A stretch of DNA of 64,000 nucleotides from Acytostelium subglobosum LB1 (lineage: Eukaryota > Evosea > Eumycetozoa > Acytosteliales > Acytosteliaceae), in NCBI RefSeq assembly GCF_000787575.1, contig NW_012236521.1, positions 390,924 to 454,923 of the forward strand, read 5' to 3'. This document shows, piece by piece, positions 23,268-34,678 of the stretch. The notes beneath the pieces were generated by a model. The model was not told the origin of the DNA and ran no database searches. It saw only the letters and a program-made list of their open reading frames with translations. A program made the position numbers and the translations under genes. Each line of letters opens with the position of its first letter. Position 1 is the stretch's first letter.

Positions 23268-25006
23268 TCACTCCTTTGGAAACCCTGCTGACACTGAGTT
23301 CTTGGACCTCCGCTCTGATTTCTTCTGTACCTCACTGAGTGAGAGGTAGTTCTCATTGATAGCAACTTGGCAGAGCTCAACGATCTGACCCTGTTTGAGG
23401 CTGTTGATATGGGGCGTGTTCTGTGAGGTCAGCCATAGAACAATACTGAAGCGACTTGGGAACACCTTGGTTGGGGCCCTCTCCACTAACTGTAATAACT
23501 CGCCAATGACCTCCTCTGCAAAGTGGGACTTCTTGGCTCGATGTGGATCAGCTCCTCCATAAATATCATCCTTGAAGTATATAGTCTTGGTGGAGTAGTC
23601 CACCTGGAAGTTGTTGCTCTTGGCCTTATCCAGTATCTTTTCAAAGTGGCTGCGATGGATCCTCAGTCCCATCAAGTTGCCCAGCCTTGGAAGAATCACC
23701 TTGAATGTTGGCCTGAAGCCATCCTCCTTCAGTCCCTGAATCACTGTATACAGGTTCCTGAGAACAGAGTTGTCAAAGTGTGGTGGCGACTGAGAGTAGG
23801 TGCTAGCTCCAGCAGAGGAGACTGTAGCAGCTGGTGACCTGCCAGGTGACTTGAGTAAAGATGGCGATGATGAAGTGTTGGTCCTGGGAGAGTTTGGCAT
23901 CGGGAGAAGTGAGAGTGAGTCTGCTGGGCTTCCAAGCCTGTGTGAAGTAGATGAAGTAGGGCCTGACAAAGGATGTGTTGGTATCGGAGAGATACCCATA
24001 TGCATGACAGGCGAGCCTGACTGGGTTGGCGTGTTCATTGGTGTTGATCCACCGGATAGCAATGGTGATGATCTTGTTGATCTTGATGACAGGGACTCTG
24101 ACGAGCAATTCATATATAATGTCTGATGTAGATGAGGAATGTGTATATTTGGTTGACTTGAGCTCATGATCAACTTTGGTCTTGGATGATTGTGTACATA
24201 ATCATTGTTGGAGCCAATGTCATTGATGTTTTCATAACTACTTCTAATGTCTGGTCTGACTTCCTTGTAGTCATAACTATAATTGATTGGATTGTTTCGT
24301 GTTAGGGTCTACTAGTCCAACATGGAATGATTGGTCGATCATACTTAAAAGTTTGATGGATTGGTGATGAGGATGATGGTGGCGAGGAGGAGGTATCCTC
24401 TTGAGGGTAAAAGGTATCTGGAGAGATATAGTTGACGTGACATGGAGAAACCAGTGTGACCATGTGGACACCTCTTTGTTGAAGTGCTTTGGATATTGTA
24501 TATTCATTGGCTTTGCGATCAATCAAGATCACATTGATTGAAGTGTCATGGTTATCATAGACAAACTCCCATATCTTTGATACCATTTCCATCCTATCCA
24601 ATCCTGTTGGTTGGCCTGTATTCGATGAACATGGTACTGATTGATTGATTAATTGAATGGTTGGATGGATGGTAAGACATTGGCTAGTGGATTGATGGAT
24701 ATATTCTGGTATCATACCCTCTATAAAATGTACACCTTGTTGGTTCCACTCTATTTTAGTCAAGTTGTGAGGTGTCATACTATCGGACACCACTGTTATC
24801 GTCTTTAGGATGCCGAACGACATGGCATACATCTTGAGTTGAGAGAGGACTGCAGGCAGTGTCATGATTGGTGGTATTGGGGCCTCTTCTATGTTCCAGA
24901 AAATGCCAACCTTTGGATAGGTATGTAGCTTGGAGGAGGCTAACTTTGAGGACATTTTGTTGATGTAGTGCTGCTCTGGTCGGTCGTCATCATCAATGAT
25001 CGACAA
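23268..25006 (-). CDS. NYN-domain plus LOTUS/OST-HTH-like RNA-binding protein
   Basis: Three exons: 25006-24718, 24615-24345, 24276-23268, 522 residues. The N-terminal third looks like a NYN (PIN-like) nuclease domain: KVGIFWNIEEAPIPP (first acidic position), then INVILIDRKANEYTISKAL and RGVHMVTLVSP. After a Ser/Thr/Pro linker come two helical modules resembling LOTUS/OST-HTH: one from about residue 350 (SVLRNLYTVIQGLKEDGFRP) and one from about 436 (EEVIGELLQLVERAPTKVF). NYN+LOTUS fusions (MARF1/limkain-b1 type) are RNA-silencing or mRNA-decay factors in other eukaryotes. Intron 1 is 102 nt, a multiple of three without stops, so retention would add 34 residues. Confidence 0.72.
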
Positions 25007-25696
25007 TTACAAGATTGACTGACTGATTGATTGATTGATTGATGGATAGATTGAATGTTTGAATGTTTGATTGATTACTAAAGTAGAACCTACTACCTAC
25101 AACTAGAAGGATGATTGGACACAGGTAGTGTGTTCCCAAGAACAATGGGAAGTATTGTTGACCTCTCTGTCCAAACTGGATGGTCCAACAACATGTGCCG
25201 CTATGCTCTCCCCTCAAGCAGTCCTCATTCCATTCATACCACATATTGGTTACGTTAAAAACATCAACATCAACAACAGTTCAAGGCAAGTTAGGAAGAG
25301 ATATTAATAACAGTTGTTGGTCCTTTCTTTCCTTTCATGGCTGTGATGTGTTTGTTGTTGTTGTTGCTTGGTTGTGTGTGAGTGTGAGCGGCGGAGTCTT
25401 GAAGACTTCACCCTGCCCGCGATGGAGAAACTGGAAGTTGTAACCCCATTCAAGTCCGTCGCCCATAACCTAGGACGTTTGATTACGGGGCAATCCGTGA
25501 TGGTGCTTGAGCTAGAAAAAGAACGTACCTGTTGGTATGCCAACAATTTGGATGGATAGATGGATGTCGATGGTGCCATCCAGCCATCTATCCATCTTTC
25601 TTTGGATTGATTGATTGATTGATTGATTGTTTGTCTTTGTACAATCGTCTATGATAAAGGAATTGGACCAAAGCATCGGCCTGATTAAGGCCGGGC
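25007..25696. other. Intergenic region with one small doubtful frame
   Basis: 690 bp between NYN-LOTUS and POP4. A balanced-GC block at 25385-25545 stands out from AT-rich surroundings; it holds a 45-codon plus-strand frame (25422-25559) and an overlapping minus-strand frame. A CCCATAA motif near 25471 resembles the core of the Dictyostelium upstream sequence element of non-coding RNA genes, but no RNA is recognisable about 60 nt downstream on sequence alone. Confidence 0.4.
25677..25693 (-). other. Hairpin just after POP4 stop
   Basis: CGGCCT (25677-25682) and AGGCCG (25688-25693) form a perfect 6-bp stem with a 5-nt loop, starting a few bases past the POP4 stop codon on the minus strand. 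It may be a 3' UTR element or chance. Confidence 0.35.
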
Positions 25697-26512
25697 TTAG
25701 CCTACTTCTATTGTCTTCTTTGGTTTGAATTTCCTGATTGCTCGCTCGCTGCCTCTATAACAAAAGTGATCACCGTATATCTCTATCTCCATATTCATCC
25801 AATTGAGTTGGAATACACTGTTTGCCTTTGGTATTACTACAGACAACGATCAACAACGTTAGCATAACATGGCTTTGGACTCAACCACCACACGATCAAA
25901 GATAGACAGACATACCATTGACTTTGTTGTTGGTCATGATCATCTTGAATGTGTTCTCTGTCTCTTGTATGACAATGCCCTTCTGCCCAATGTATGAAGG
26001 ACACATTGATCGAACAACTCTGATGATGGCACCGTGTAGATCAGCTTTTATCAGCTTGGCAACAAGCATCTGTCCTTTGATACTACCAGCGACCTCTGCA
26101 ATATATTGCGACCATAGCTTGTGTAAAGGGATGAATTGATCATATATACAGTTCTCCTTTGGTATATCAAAGAGATGGATGTCTCGCGACTTCTTTGAGC
26201 CAGCCTGCTTCTTGTACTGTGACTCTCTATGTAACTTTTCCTTCTTCTCACGTTTGTCCTCCATTGTCTTTAGTCTTGGTACCAAGTATAATGGCATTGT
26301 CAACTTGCCACTCTCTGCAATCTCCTCCTGTACAACAGGATTGACAAAGCCGAATATCTCTACTGCCTCCCAAGACATCTCCGCCCTTTCCTATTGTTGA
26401 TTGATTGATTGATTGATTGATTGAGTTTGTAAGATGATAAACTCTAGATAACAAGATAGAAAACTAGTTAACATACATCTCTTGATCTCTTATTATTATT
26501 ACTATCATTCAT
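25697..26512 (-). CDS. pop4: RNase P/MRP protein subunit POP4 (Rpp29)
   Basis: Three exons: 26512-26477, 26390-25916, 25836-25697; phases agree, 216 residues, close to human POP4 (220). Core motifs: IPLHKLWSQYIAEV, KADLHGAIIRVVRSMCPSYI, then GQKGIVIQETENTFKMI, and after the last intron VIPKANSVFQLNW and YRGSERAIRKFKPKKTIEV. The fold is an Sm-like barrel that binds RNase P RNA; the complex trims 5' leaders of pre-tRNAs (RNase P) and cuts pre-rRNA (MRP). The first exon is only 12 codons (MNDSNNNNKRSRD). It lies head to head with TGS1, starts 223 bp apart. Confidence 0.93.
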
Positions 26513-26735
26513 CTTTATGATTTGTTAGTGTATATATGATGTATGAATGAATGTATCTAGATGTATATGTATGTGTAAGTGTGTTTGACAAGTGATCGAT
26601 GAGAATGAACTTGAGATTAGGTCGACAAGTCATCTTGTTTCTTTGCGGAAACAACATCAAAGTAAGAAGACCACTCACTCGTCAGTTCACTTCATATGCA
26701 TACACTAATAACATACATATACATCGCATCGCATT
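26513..26735. promoter_or_regulatory. Shared divergent promoter of POP4 and TGS1
   Basis: Only 223 bp separate the start codons of two divergent RNA-processing genes. The interval is AT-rich with TGTATG/CATACA tracts and a short GC-richer centre. That it acts bidirectionally is inference from spacing. Confidence 0.45.
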
Positions 26736-28062
26736 ATGATCAATAACAACAACAACAATAACAACAACTATACAGATAATAATAAAGAAACAGATGAACC
26801 AACATTGTTAGAGAAGATACAATATTTAAAGAATAGGATGGAGGAGGGTACAGATAAGACTTCTGGCAATGGCCTGACGGCAAACAGAAGAAAGAGATTG
26901 AGAAAGAAGTTGTCATACTTACAGAAGAAGTCACAGACGTTGGGGATGCAGTCTCCAGACCAGGCTGAACAACAAGACAAAGAAAAGGATGGTGAAGATG
27001 AAGATGAAGAAGTAGTCAAGGACGAAGATAATGAAGAAGATAACGATGAGCCAGCATTAGTAGAACAAGATGTAGTACCACAGCGGCAATCAGAAGAACG
27101 ACAGCAAGAGGATGTTCATCCTCAACAACCACTGAAGAAACAAAAGAAACAAAATAATGATCAACAACAACAACAACGACGACCATCATGGCCTAAACAG
27201 ATAATTGCCAACTCTCCTGCAAGTGTTGGGGAACTGTCTCCAGTGGTCAAACATCTCGTCAAGTCACAACAAGCAATACTTGAGATGCAACAAAGATTTG
27301 AATTGGAGAGGACAATGCAGAACGATCATGAGATAAGCAAAGAGATTGGAAAGTACTTCTACAAGAGACATACTCTATTCACCAAGTTTGATGAGGGTAT
27401 ACTGTTAGACAAGGGTATGTACTTGTGGCGCCTCCATCGATTGGAGTGTACGACAAACCGGCATTGACTGACTCCCTTGCCTTCACTCACCAACAGAGTC
27501 ATGGTTCTCGGTTACCCCAGAGAAGATTGCCATTCATATTGCAGAGCGCATGAAGTGCCACACAGTGTTTGATCCATTCTGTGGCTCTGGCGGCAATGTT
27601 ATAGCACTCGCAGGCACATGTACCAATGTCATAGCGGCTGACTTGGACGTTAACAAACTTCTTATGGCACAACACAACGCTTCTATTTACAAGGTGCAGG
27701 ACAGGATCAGCTTTATCAATGCGGACTTTATGCATTTTGGCCCGAGCATTCAGGGTATACGCCACGTGGATGCGGTGTTCCTGTCGCCGCCATGGGGCGG
27801 ACCATCTTACCTCTATCAACAGTCTGTCAAACTGTCCGACTTCAAGCCTGATGGATTTGAGATCTTCCGCCATGCATTGAACATCACTCCAAACATTGCC
27901 TACTTCCTGCCAAAGAATACCGACAACATGGACATTGCCAAACTGACACTGATGTCCAAACAGCATGGTGGAAGTGATCATTGTGAGGTTGAAGAGAACT
28001 ACCTTAATGGCAACTTTAAGACCATCACCATTTACTTTGGTAATCTCATTCGGATGAAGTGA
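26736..28062 (+). CDS. tgs1: Trimethylguanosine synthase 1
   Basis: Two exons, 26736-27414 and 27497-28062, 414 residues. The junction restores LLDKESWFSVTPEKIAIHIA, the signature entry to the TGS1 methyltransferase domain. Then FDPFCGSGGNVIALA (S-adenosylmethionine binding), an ADLDVNKL acidic loop and SPPWGGPSY (the TGS1 catalytic PPWGGP loop). The enzyme converts the m7G caps of snRNAs and snoRNAs to 2,2,7-trimethylguanosine in the nucleus. The N-terminal 200 residues are an Asn-, Glu- and Gln-rich extension with a basic NRRKRLRKKLSYLQKKS stretch that may be a nuclear signal. Confidence 0.94.
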
Positions 28063-28440
28063 AGAGCGAGTGAATGATGGTTGGAATTTTCACTGGAAGT
28101 TGTTTGGCGACCTTATGAATCATCTTTCCTGATGAATCATTGTTGGTTGGATCTAAGATGGACCGGTGCTCTGAGTTACTCAGGAAAGTGTGCCAGCTGA
28201 TGACCACGCGATTCAATTCAGCACTACTTCAGCAAAAATAGATTCGTTGAAGACAAAAATGATCATTTTTTTGTAGGAAATTTATGGAAATGATCAGGTT
28301 TGTGATCGACAAACCGTTCTCAACCAACACAAGCAACTTATTTATTAGACCATGGTCAACATCCAGTCAATTTAATTCATTTACAACTACCACCCACATA
28401 TATATCTATTTATAATCATAATCATTTAATCAAACAAAAC
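28063..28440. other. Intergenic spacer
   Basis: 378 bp of AT-rich DNA with a small CTGAG-TTA-CTCAG inverted repeat near 28170 and poly-T/poly-A stretches; promoter of the following gene. No other feature seen. Confidence 0.5.
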
Positions 28441-29562
28441 ATGTCATTCTTTTCTAGTTGGTTCAAGGGCAGCTCTTCAGCACCAAGCTCGTCAACAGGC
28501 ACCTCTGTCTCACCAATTAATGGCAGTGTTGTAGCCCACCGTCTACCAACAAAGGGCTACAAGAAGGAGTTGCCAATATGCTCCATGGTGATCACAATCA
28601 ACAGTGGATCATCGTATGACCATCTGTACACCAGTGTCGAGCAAGTGTCGCCAAGCTCTGACTACGCCATCTCGCTGTGGGAGGTCAACTACAATGCAGT
28701 CACTGCCATTCTCAACACTCTCAATGGATCGATCGCAATCGAGAGCATACAGGAGCTAGTGGACGACCTCAAGAGAATCGAGCCAGCAAGTGTCCTCGTC
28801 AACTTTGAGTGCTGCAGCGGTTGCTCCGACAGCGGCTTTGGCAACAGGGTCGCTATGCCCTTCATCAAGAAGTGCTTGGACAGTGGATACATGGTGCAGT
28901 TTGGTGACTTTTCTACAAAGGCCCTCATCAAGGACTGGGATCAGAGCCTGCTCGGACCAAAGCCATTCAAACAGATCGGTACCTTCTCGTCAACTTTCAA
29001 ACTCAAATTCAACCCAGACACATTGGTCAACAGTGCATCCGCTCAACTCAAGATCGTCGGTGGTCTTTGTCGTGAGAAGGGTGGCGCTCAGGTGTCTGCC
29101 ATGGGTGGCACTGTCCGTTTCACAGTCAACAAGGCCAACACTGACAACAAAATCTACGACCTGCAAGTGCTTACCGTGCTCACGCACCACGATACAAATG
29201 TTGAAAAGGATGGTAACGAGCAGGTCACATTCAATGGTGAGGTGTTCAAGGGCTCGGTTGGCCACGCCATCTTGAAGTTCAAGACCGTCCCTGACCCAAG
29301 TGTCACGGACAAGCCAACTCACGCCTACATGGTCGTTTCGGCCGGTCACTGGATGGAGTTGTCCAAGCTGGACACCGACATCAAGTTTGTCGAGAGACAA
29401 ATGAAGGATATGTACGGTGAGACTGAGGCCAAAAATTTCATGAACGAGTACAATGCCGCTCCGGCATTGGAGCAAGCATCCATGATGCAGAAGAAGGCAA
29501 GATCCATCGTTCAGACCAGTGCCTGTTCCAACTACTCCATTCCTTCCAAGAGCAAGTCATAA
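28441..29562 (+). CDS. Conserved-looking protein of unknown function
   Basis: Intronless, 373 residues, strongly biased to C-ending codons, suggesting high expression. After a Ser/Thr-rich start comes a globular region with a Cys cluster (FECCSGCSDSGFGNRVAMPF), two Gly/Val-rich segments that could be beta strands (KIVGGLCREKGGAQVSAMGG) and a Lys/Gln-rich helical end (EQASMMQKKARSIVQ). No signal peptide, membrane span or catalytic motif that I recognise. It may be a dictyostelid-restricted cytosolic protein. AATAAAG at 29703-29709 could be its poly(A) signal. Confidence 0.7.
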   Translation: MSFFSSWFKGSSSAPSSSTGTSVSPINGSVVAHRLPTKGYKKELPICSMVITINSGSSYDHLYTSVEQVSPSSDYAISLWEVNYNAVTAILNTLNGSIAIESIQELVDDLKRIEPASVLVNFECCSGCSDSGFGNRVAMPFIKKCLDSGYMVQFGDFSTKALIKDWDQSLLGPKPFKQIGTFSSTFKLKFNPDTLVNSASAQLKIVGGLCREKGGAQVSAMGGTVRFTVNKANTDNKIYDLQVLTVLTHHDTNVEKDGNEQVTFNGEVFKGSVGHAILKFKTVPDPSVTDKPTHAYMVVSAGHWMELSKLDTDIKFVERQMKDMYGETEAKNFMNEYNAAPALEQASMMQKKARSIVQTSACSNYSIPSKSKS

Positions 29563-29889
29563 TGTCATTCATTCTCCCACTTCCTTCCATTCGTATCTTT
29601 GCTGGGCAGTAGAGCACTTCCCAGCTCCTCCTTCTCTTTGTACAGAATACATTGTTTGTTGTTGCTTCAACTCTCCTCATGCTCCTCAATATCCATTTAA
29701 ATAATAAAGTTAGTGTTACTTTGTTAAGTCATCACTTGTACTTGTTTGATTTGATTGATGACAGGTCAATAGTTTCCATGTGGGCTGGAACAAGTGATTG
29801 AGTGTGTGGCTGATCAATTAAATTGGATGAGCAATCAATCATTTATTAGTTAATTATGATAATATATATATACATTTAAAATAATAGTT
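29563..29889. other. Convergent intergenic spacer
   Basis: 3' UTRs of two convergent genes, 327 bp, with AATAATAAAG near 29700 on plus. Nothing else recognised. Confidence 0.5.
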
Positions 29890-32800
29890 CTATTTCTTGT
29901 TGTTTACAATGTTGTAGAGTGCAGATAGGAGTGTGCCAATGGACCAGGCCTGCGAGTCGCAACTGTCCTTACAGAAGTTGCCATCACGGTTGGTGAGCTC
30001 TGGCAATGCAGCGTACGATGATTGGAGGATGTACGACTTGTGCTTAAGCAGTAGGTTCTCGACAATGTGTGATGTGGTCGAAGCCGAGTAGTTGAGGAAC
30101 TTGTGGGCACTGTCCAAGTAGAATCCATAGAGCCACAGCCACTCTGGCCCATTGTGATAGTTGAAACCACGCGCTGTTGGTCTGTACTCAGTGTCCAGAG
30201 AGTTGTCGTAGTTGGGGTGGTAGTCGGTGTCGTTTGGATCAAGAGTCTTGACACCGAGGGGTCCCAAAAGGAAGGTCTTGGTCAGCTCCAGTGTCTTGAC
30301 TGCATGCTCCCTAGAGAACAGCTCTGGTGCAAACGTCATCGACACGAGGAAGTTAGGACGGAACTGATAGTCGGTGTACTGAGCGCTGCTGCCGACCGTG
30401 TCCTTGTAGATATATCTGCGTCTGATGTATGAGGAGTTGACCTTGAACTTCTTGTCCTCGGACGAGCCAGGGATGTAGTAGAACTTCTCAAAGTTGTCCT
30501 GAATGAGCTGTTGCCAGTTCTTGTAGGACAGCTCCTCCTGAGAGTCGCCAAGCTTGACGCCAGAGTACTTGTAGAGGCCACGTTGATTGAGTACTGCCAG
30601 CCACTTGACCGTGGAGAAGACCATGGCGGTGATCTCGACAGGTGCACCGTCTCTGGGAGTGGCGGGGTCGCCGTAGTTGCCAGCCTTGCCAGACTCGCCC
30701 ATCTTGTCCATCCATGTGCCACAGTTTGATTTGTTGCCACCATAGATGAATCCATTCTCCTTGTTAACACTGATGTTAATGTTGAAGCCCTCGTCCTTCA
30801 TCTTATCATCAATGTCCCTTCCAGCAAATGGCTCACGGAAGTTGATGCCCTTTGCATGGCTCTGGACGATCTCCTGAATGATGTCCTCGATAGATGTCGT
30901 AGGTTGATCAGGCGACACAGGGAAGAGCCTCGTCACCCTTGTGTTTAGGAAGTCCCTGCGCTCTTCATCACTGGTGAGCAGCTCGGCAAGATCCTGTAGA
31001 CTCCTCAAGTACCACCATGTGCTGTCACGGGCGTTGTAGCGGGGACGCGTGCCACTATCCAACAAGTTGGGAATCAGTCCAAACTGAAGACTTGAGCCAT
31101 AGCCAACAATGAGTTGCTTGGCCTCTTGGAGGCGACCGGTTGTGAGCATGAGACCCCTGATGGCAATGAATGTGTCTCGGCCCCAGCTGCGCATGTAACC
31201 AGAGCAGAAGTGGGGGAAGCCAGCGGCAAGGGAGGCGTCTTGGTGTGGGTAGCCCTCCAGCACCTTGGGGTTCTTGATCAGTGGTGTGCACACGCCGTAG
31301 AACTGCAACGATGCCAAGGCCAGTGCGTGGACGAACCAGTTACCGTTCTGGACAAATGGAGACATTAAGGAGATGGTGTGGTCGACGAGGCAGCGATAGG
31401 CTGTAAGCACGACCTGTCCAAAGTACTTGGGAATGAAGTGGCGGGGCAGCTGCTTGACCAACCAGAAACAACTGTTGAGCCACTCGCACAGTGGGCTGAA
31501 CTGCTCGCGGGTCTTGAGACGTGACACGATGAAGTCCATCGCCCAATTGCCATCGCGCAGGTTGTTGCACAGTGGGTGGCTAAGATCGTTCCACTCGAGT
31601 ACACGATTGAGAATCGTTGCAAAGCCTTGGATGCCACAGAATTGGAGTGTGCCATAGTTGGGGATAGAGTAGCCGTGGCTGCCATCCGTCACCTTCTCTT
31701 CTTCCGAGTGTCTGAACAAGGCAAAGTTCATGTCGAGCAGTGTGTAGGGCTTGAGTGAAGCCTCCAACGAAGTGATATCCGACAGTATGTTTGTGAGCTG
31801 ATCCATTGCACTCCTGCACTCTTGTGGTACCTCTGCGCGGAATATCAAGATTGCACCTGGAGGGAAGTCCTTAAGTCTGATTGGTGAGGGAGTTGGTAAG
31901 TATGATTGATTGCGATTTGGAATGATTCCGGGAGTGTCGACGAACATACTTGAGTTGGAGGTTCCTTTCGAGACTGTAGTCCGACTCGATGTAGCAGTAC
32001 TTCTCGAATACGCGATCGCCATAATGTGCCTCAACATCGATGTCGACTCCAGTGAGGTAGTTGTCGTTTCTGTGCCAGCCTTCATGTCTGGTGATGCGAG
32101 CGCCAACAACGAACTCGGTGATCTTGCACGGGATCTGGAGCACGTCGGGCAGCTTGAGCTCCTCGGCCTGGCCATCGACCACCGCGGGCTCGGCGAATGC
32201 TGTGTGGGCAATGAGGAAGACGGACTTGTTGAGCGAGGGAGAGAACCTCTGCACCATGATGACGTTGTGCTCCTGGTGGATGTGCACCTCGGAGTACTTG
32301 TGGTCGGCAAGCTCCACGTGCAGATTGTTGAGCAGCTTCTTGATGGGCAGCAGTCCGCGGTTGAAATCGCTCTGCTTGGTGTATTGTCGCTTCTCATTGA
32401 CGAGGTCGACAGTCTCAGGGAAGATCTCATCGTAGCCACGTGTGCTTCCAATGGCGCTCACAGTCATGGAGACGACAGCCGAGTTTGGCAGCGTATCCTC
32501 GATCGTCCTCTTTTGATTTGGAGTCTGATTGTCGTGTGTGCAGTCCATGAATAGAGCGGGCGGCAACACAGGTTTCAATGGCTTGATACCATATGACTGT
32601 GGCGTGGCGGTGTAGAGATGAGTGTCCTCCGAGGGTGGCACGACGAAAGAGGCAACAGCATTGCCTCCATAGCGATGGCACACACGGCCGAGCTCCCAGC
32701 TGTCGTGGCACACCATAGCCTCACGGATCAATGAGTTGATACCGAGTCGCTTGACAAACTCGCCATCGGCTTCTTCTGAGCCTGTGAACAGCTCACAAGT

Positions 32801-34678
32801 GACGTAGATTGTTGGGCGCACAGTCCTGGCCGCGTCCAGCAGGTATTGGGCGACGTGGATTGGTGTGCTGTGGCAGTTGTCGATTCTGATCGCGTGGAAG
32901 TGTGTGGCCATCCTCTCAGTGTACGTCCTCATGTGATCCCACAGCCAAGGGTTGTCCAGTGGTGACTGGCCATATCTGAGCTTGACACAGTCGCCCCAGA
33001 CAATGACATCTCGCCTCATGTAGGCGCGCGACTGCTTGCTGGCAAAGTCGATCACCGGGTTGTGGTTGTAGATCCATCCATTGTTGGCCAAGTGGAGTGT
33101 GCGAGTCGCACCGCCATTGCCCGCGACCTCAATACGTGTGAAGTAACTGGAGAGTAGTGGACGGTCGGCGGTGACGGGGCCCAGCTTGGGGCCGTGATCA
33201 GCCAGTCGTTCGTACTTGAGCCTCTCGCGAATGTTGTTGATAATGGCGTCGTGATCGGCGTCATAGTCGCGGTACAGGTTCAGATTGATCAGACGCAGCA
33301 GGTCCTCATACTTTTGCTTCTTCTCCTCGTATGTGTAGAGCTTGAACGTGGGGTTGGTGCTGAGCATCTTGAAGGTGAAGTCCGTGTCGATGGCCAGCGA
33401 GTAGCGCTCGTAGCTGGCGTCGCGCACTAGGCCCTTCTTCTGGATCTGGTTGACGAGGTCGGCGTTGGCGCTCTTGGGGGAGATCAAAAGCTGTGCGGCG
33501 GGAGACATCGCTTCGGTTGTCTGCTCGGGCTCGGTTGGGAAGTGCTTCTTGAACACGTCGATCTCACGCTGCACGTCCAACACGTAATACTCCCAAAGCT
33601 TGAGAGGACTAATGCAGTTCTCTGTGAGTCGCAGCATGAGTGTGTCCAGTCCCACTTCGCTCACCACTGTGCCCTCGATGTGCTTAGAGTACTGGACGAG
33701 TGCGTCATCCAGTACGATGGCCGGCTTGAGATGTGGTGAGTTGTCGATGTTGTATGACGCCTCGGGATGTTGTCTGAGCCAGGCTGCGTTGTTTGCCGTG
33801 TGATTCCAGACGAGGTCGATCATGCTCAGCACTCCATACTTGGACTCGGCCAGCTTGATCACCTGATCGAGTGCAGCCATGCGAGCTTCCTCGTTGGCTG
33901 GTGCCTTGCCAGGCTCGAACAACGAGCTGGCCAGTGCGAGCTGGTCGTAGATTGAGTAGCATGAGCCCGAAACACCGACCTCCTGCACGGGCGTGAAGTG
34001 TATCATGTTGTAGCCAGTGTTGGAAGCAGCGGCGATGTGTGTCTCCCAGTTAGATAGAGGGCCGAGACACTTAGTCAGCACGGTCTGTAGCACGATGCTG
34101 TCGTTTGGCACTGTGCGGCCATTGATTGCCAGCTCGGGATAGAGTTGGAACGAGGCGATGGTGCCGCGCTTCACAACCTTCTTGACGGGGTCGGTCCACT
34201 CGAGGTAGTAGTCGAAGCAGCCGTATCGGAGGATGTGCAGCTCAAAGTAGATGTCGCAGCGTCCGTTGTACTCCTTGGAGGCGCGCTCCACCACGTCGAA
34301 CCTGTCACGGACAAAGGCCGATGCCTGTGTCGTCGGGTAGTTGGTGTAGAGCTGTGGCTGGGCGTTGGCAACGTCGAGGCCGCATGGAATGATTATTCTC
34401 AGACGACCAAAGTGTGGCAACACCAGGCCCTTGTTTGAAAAGGGAGGCTCGGAGCCATTGCCTGTCATCGTTATGCTGAACGTCTTGTTGGGGTCGTGTT
34501 TATGCACGACACCCGTGCGTCCGCTGTCCTTTATCATTGTCGCAGGGTCCTTCTTAATGTTAATATTATTATTATTATTGTTGTTGTTGTTGTTGATGTT
34601 ATAGTTATTTGATGATTGAGGTGGATGATGTTGCTGCAGCAGTATGCTGTCAGATGCTTTGTCTTGGTTGGATATCAT
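29890..34678 (-). CDS. agl: Glycogen debranching enzyme (4-alpha-glucanotransferase / amylo-1,6-glucosidase)
   Basis: Two exons, 34678-31950 and 31876-29890, 1571 residues (human AGL 1532). N-terminal half is the GH13-like glucanotransferase: MIDLVWNHTANNAAWL, IRIDNCHSTPIHVAQYLLDA with the nucleophile Asp, CELFTGSEEADGEFVKRLG with the acid/base Glu, and ALFMDCTHDN. The C-terminal half is the GH133 glucosidase: SGYMRSWGRDTFIAIRGLML, NCGTWMDKMGES, ATPRDGAPVEI. It transfers maltotriosyl units and then hydrolyses the alpha-1,6 branch stub, completing glycogen breakdown with phosphorylase; dictyostelids mobilise glycogen during development. A short Asn-rich, His/Gln-rich N-terminal extension is species-specific. 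One intron in nearly 4.8 kb is unusually few. Confidence 0.96.

Noticed and set aside
24616-24717. Reading through NYN-LOTUS intron 1 as coding sequence
   Set aside because: It has good donor and acceptor sites and the INQS-type CAATCAATCA composition of introns here; removing it joins conserved NYN segments.
25661-25736. 76-nt imperfect hairpin (GGAATTGGACCAAAG / CTTTGGTTTGAATTTCC) considered as a small RNA
   Set aside because: One arm lies inside the POP4 coding sequence (KFKPKKT); the pairing is imperfect and best explained by chance.
31910-32554. 214-codon plus-strand frame opposite the debranching enzyme
   Set aside because: Antisense to invariant glucanotransferase motifs.
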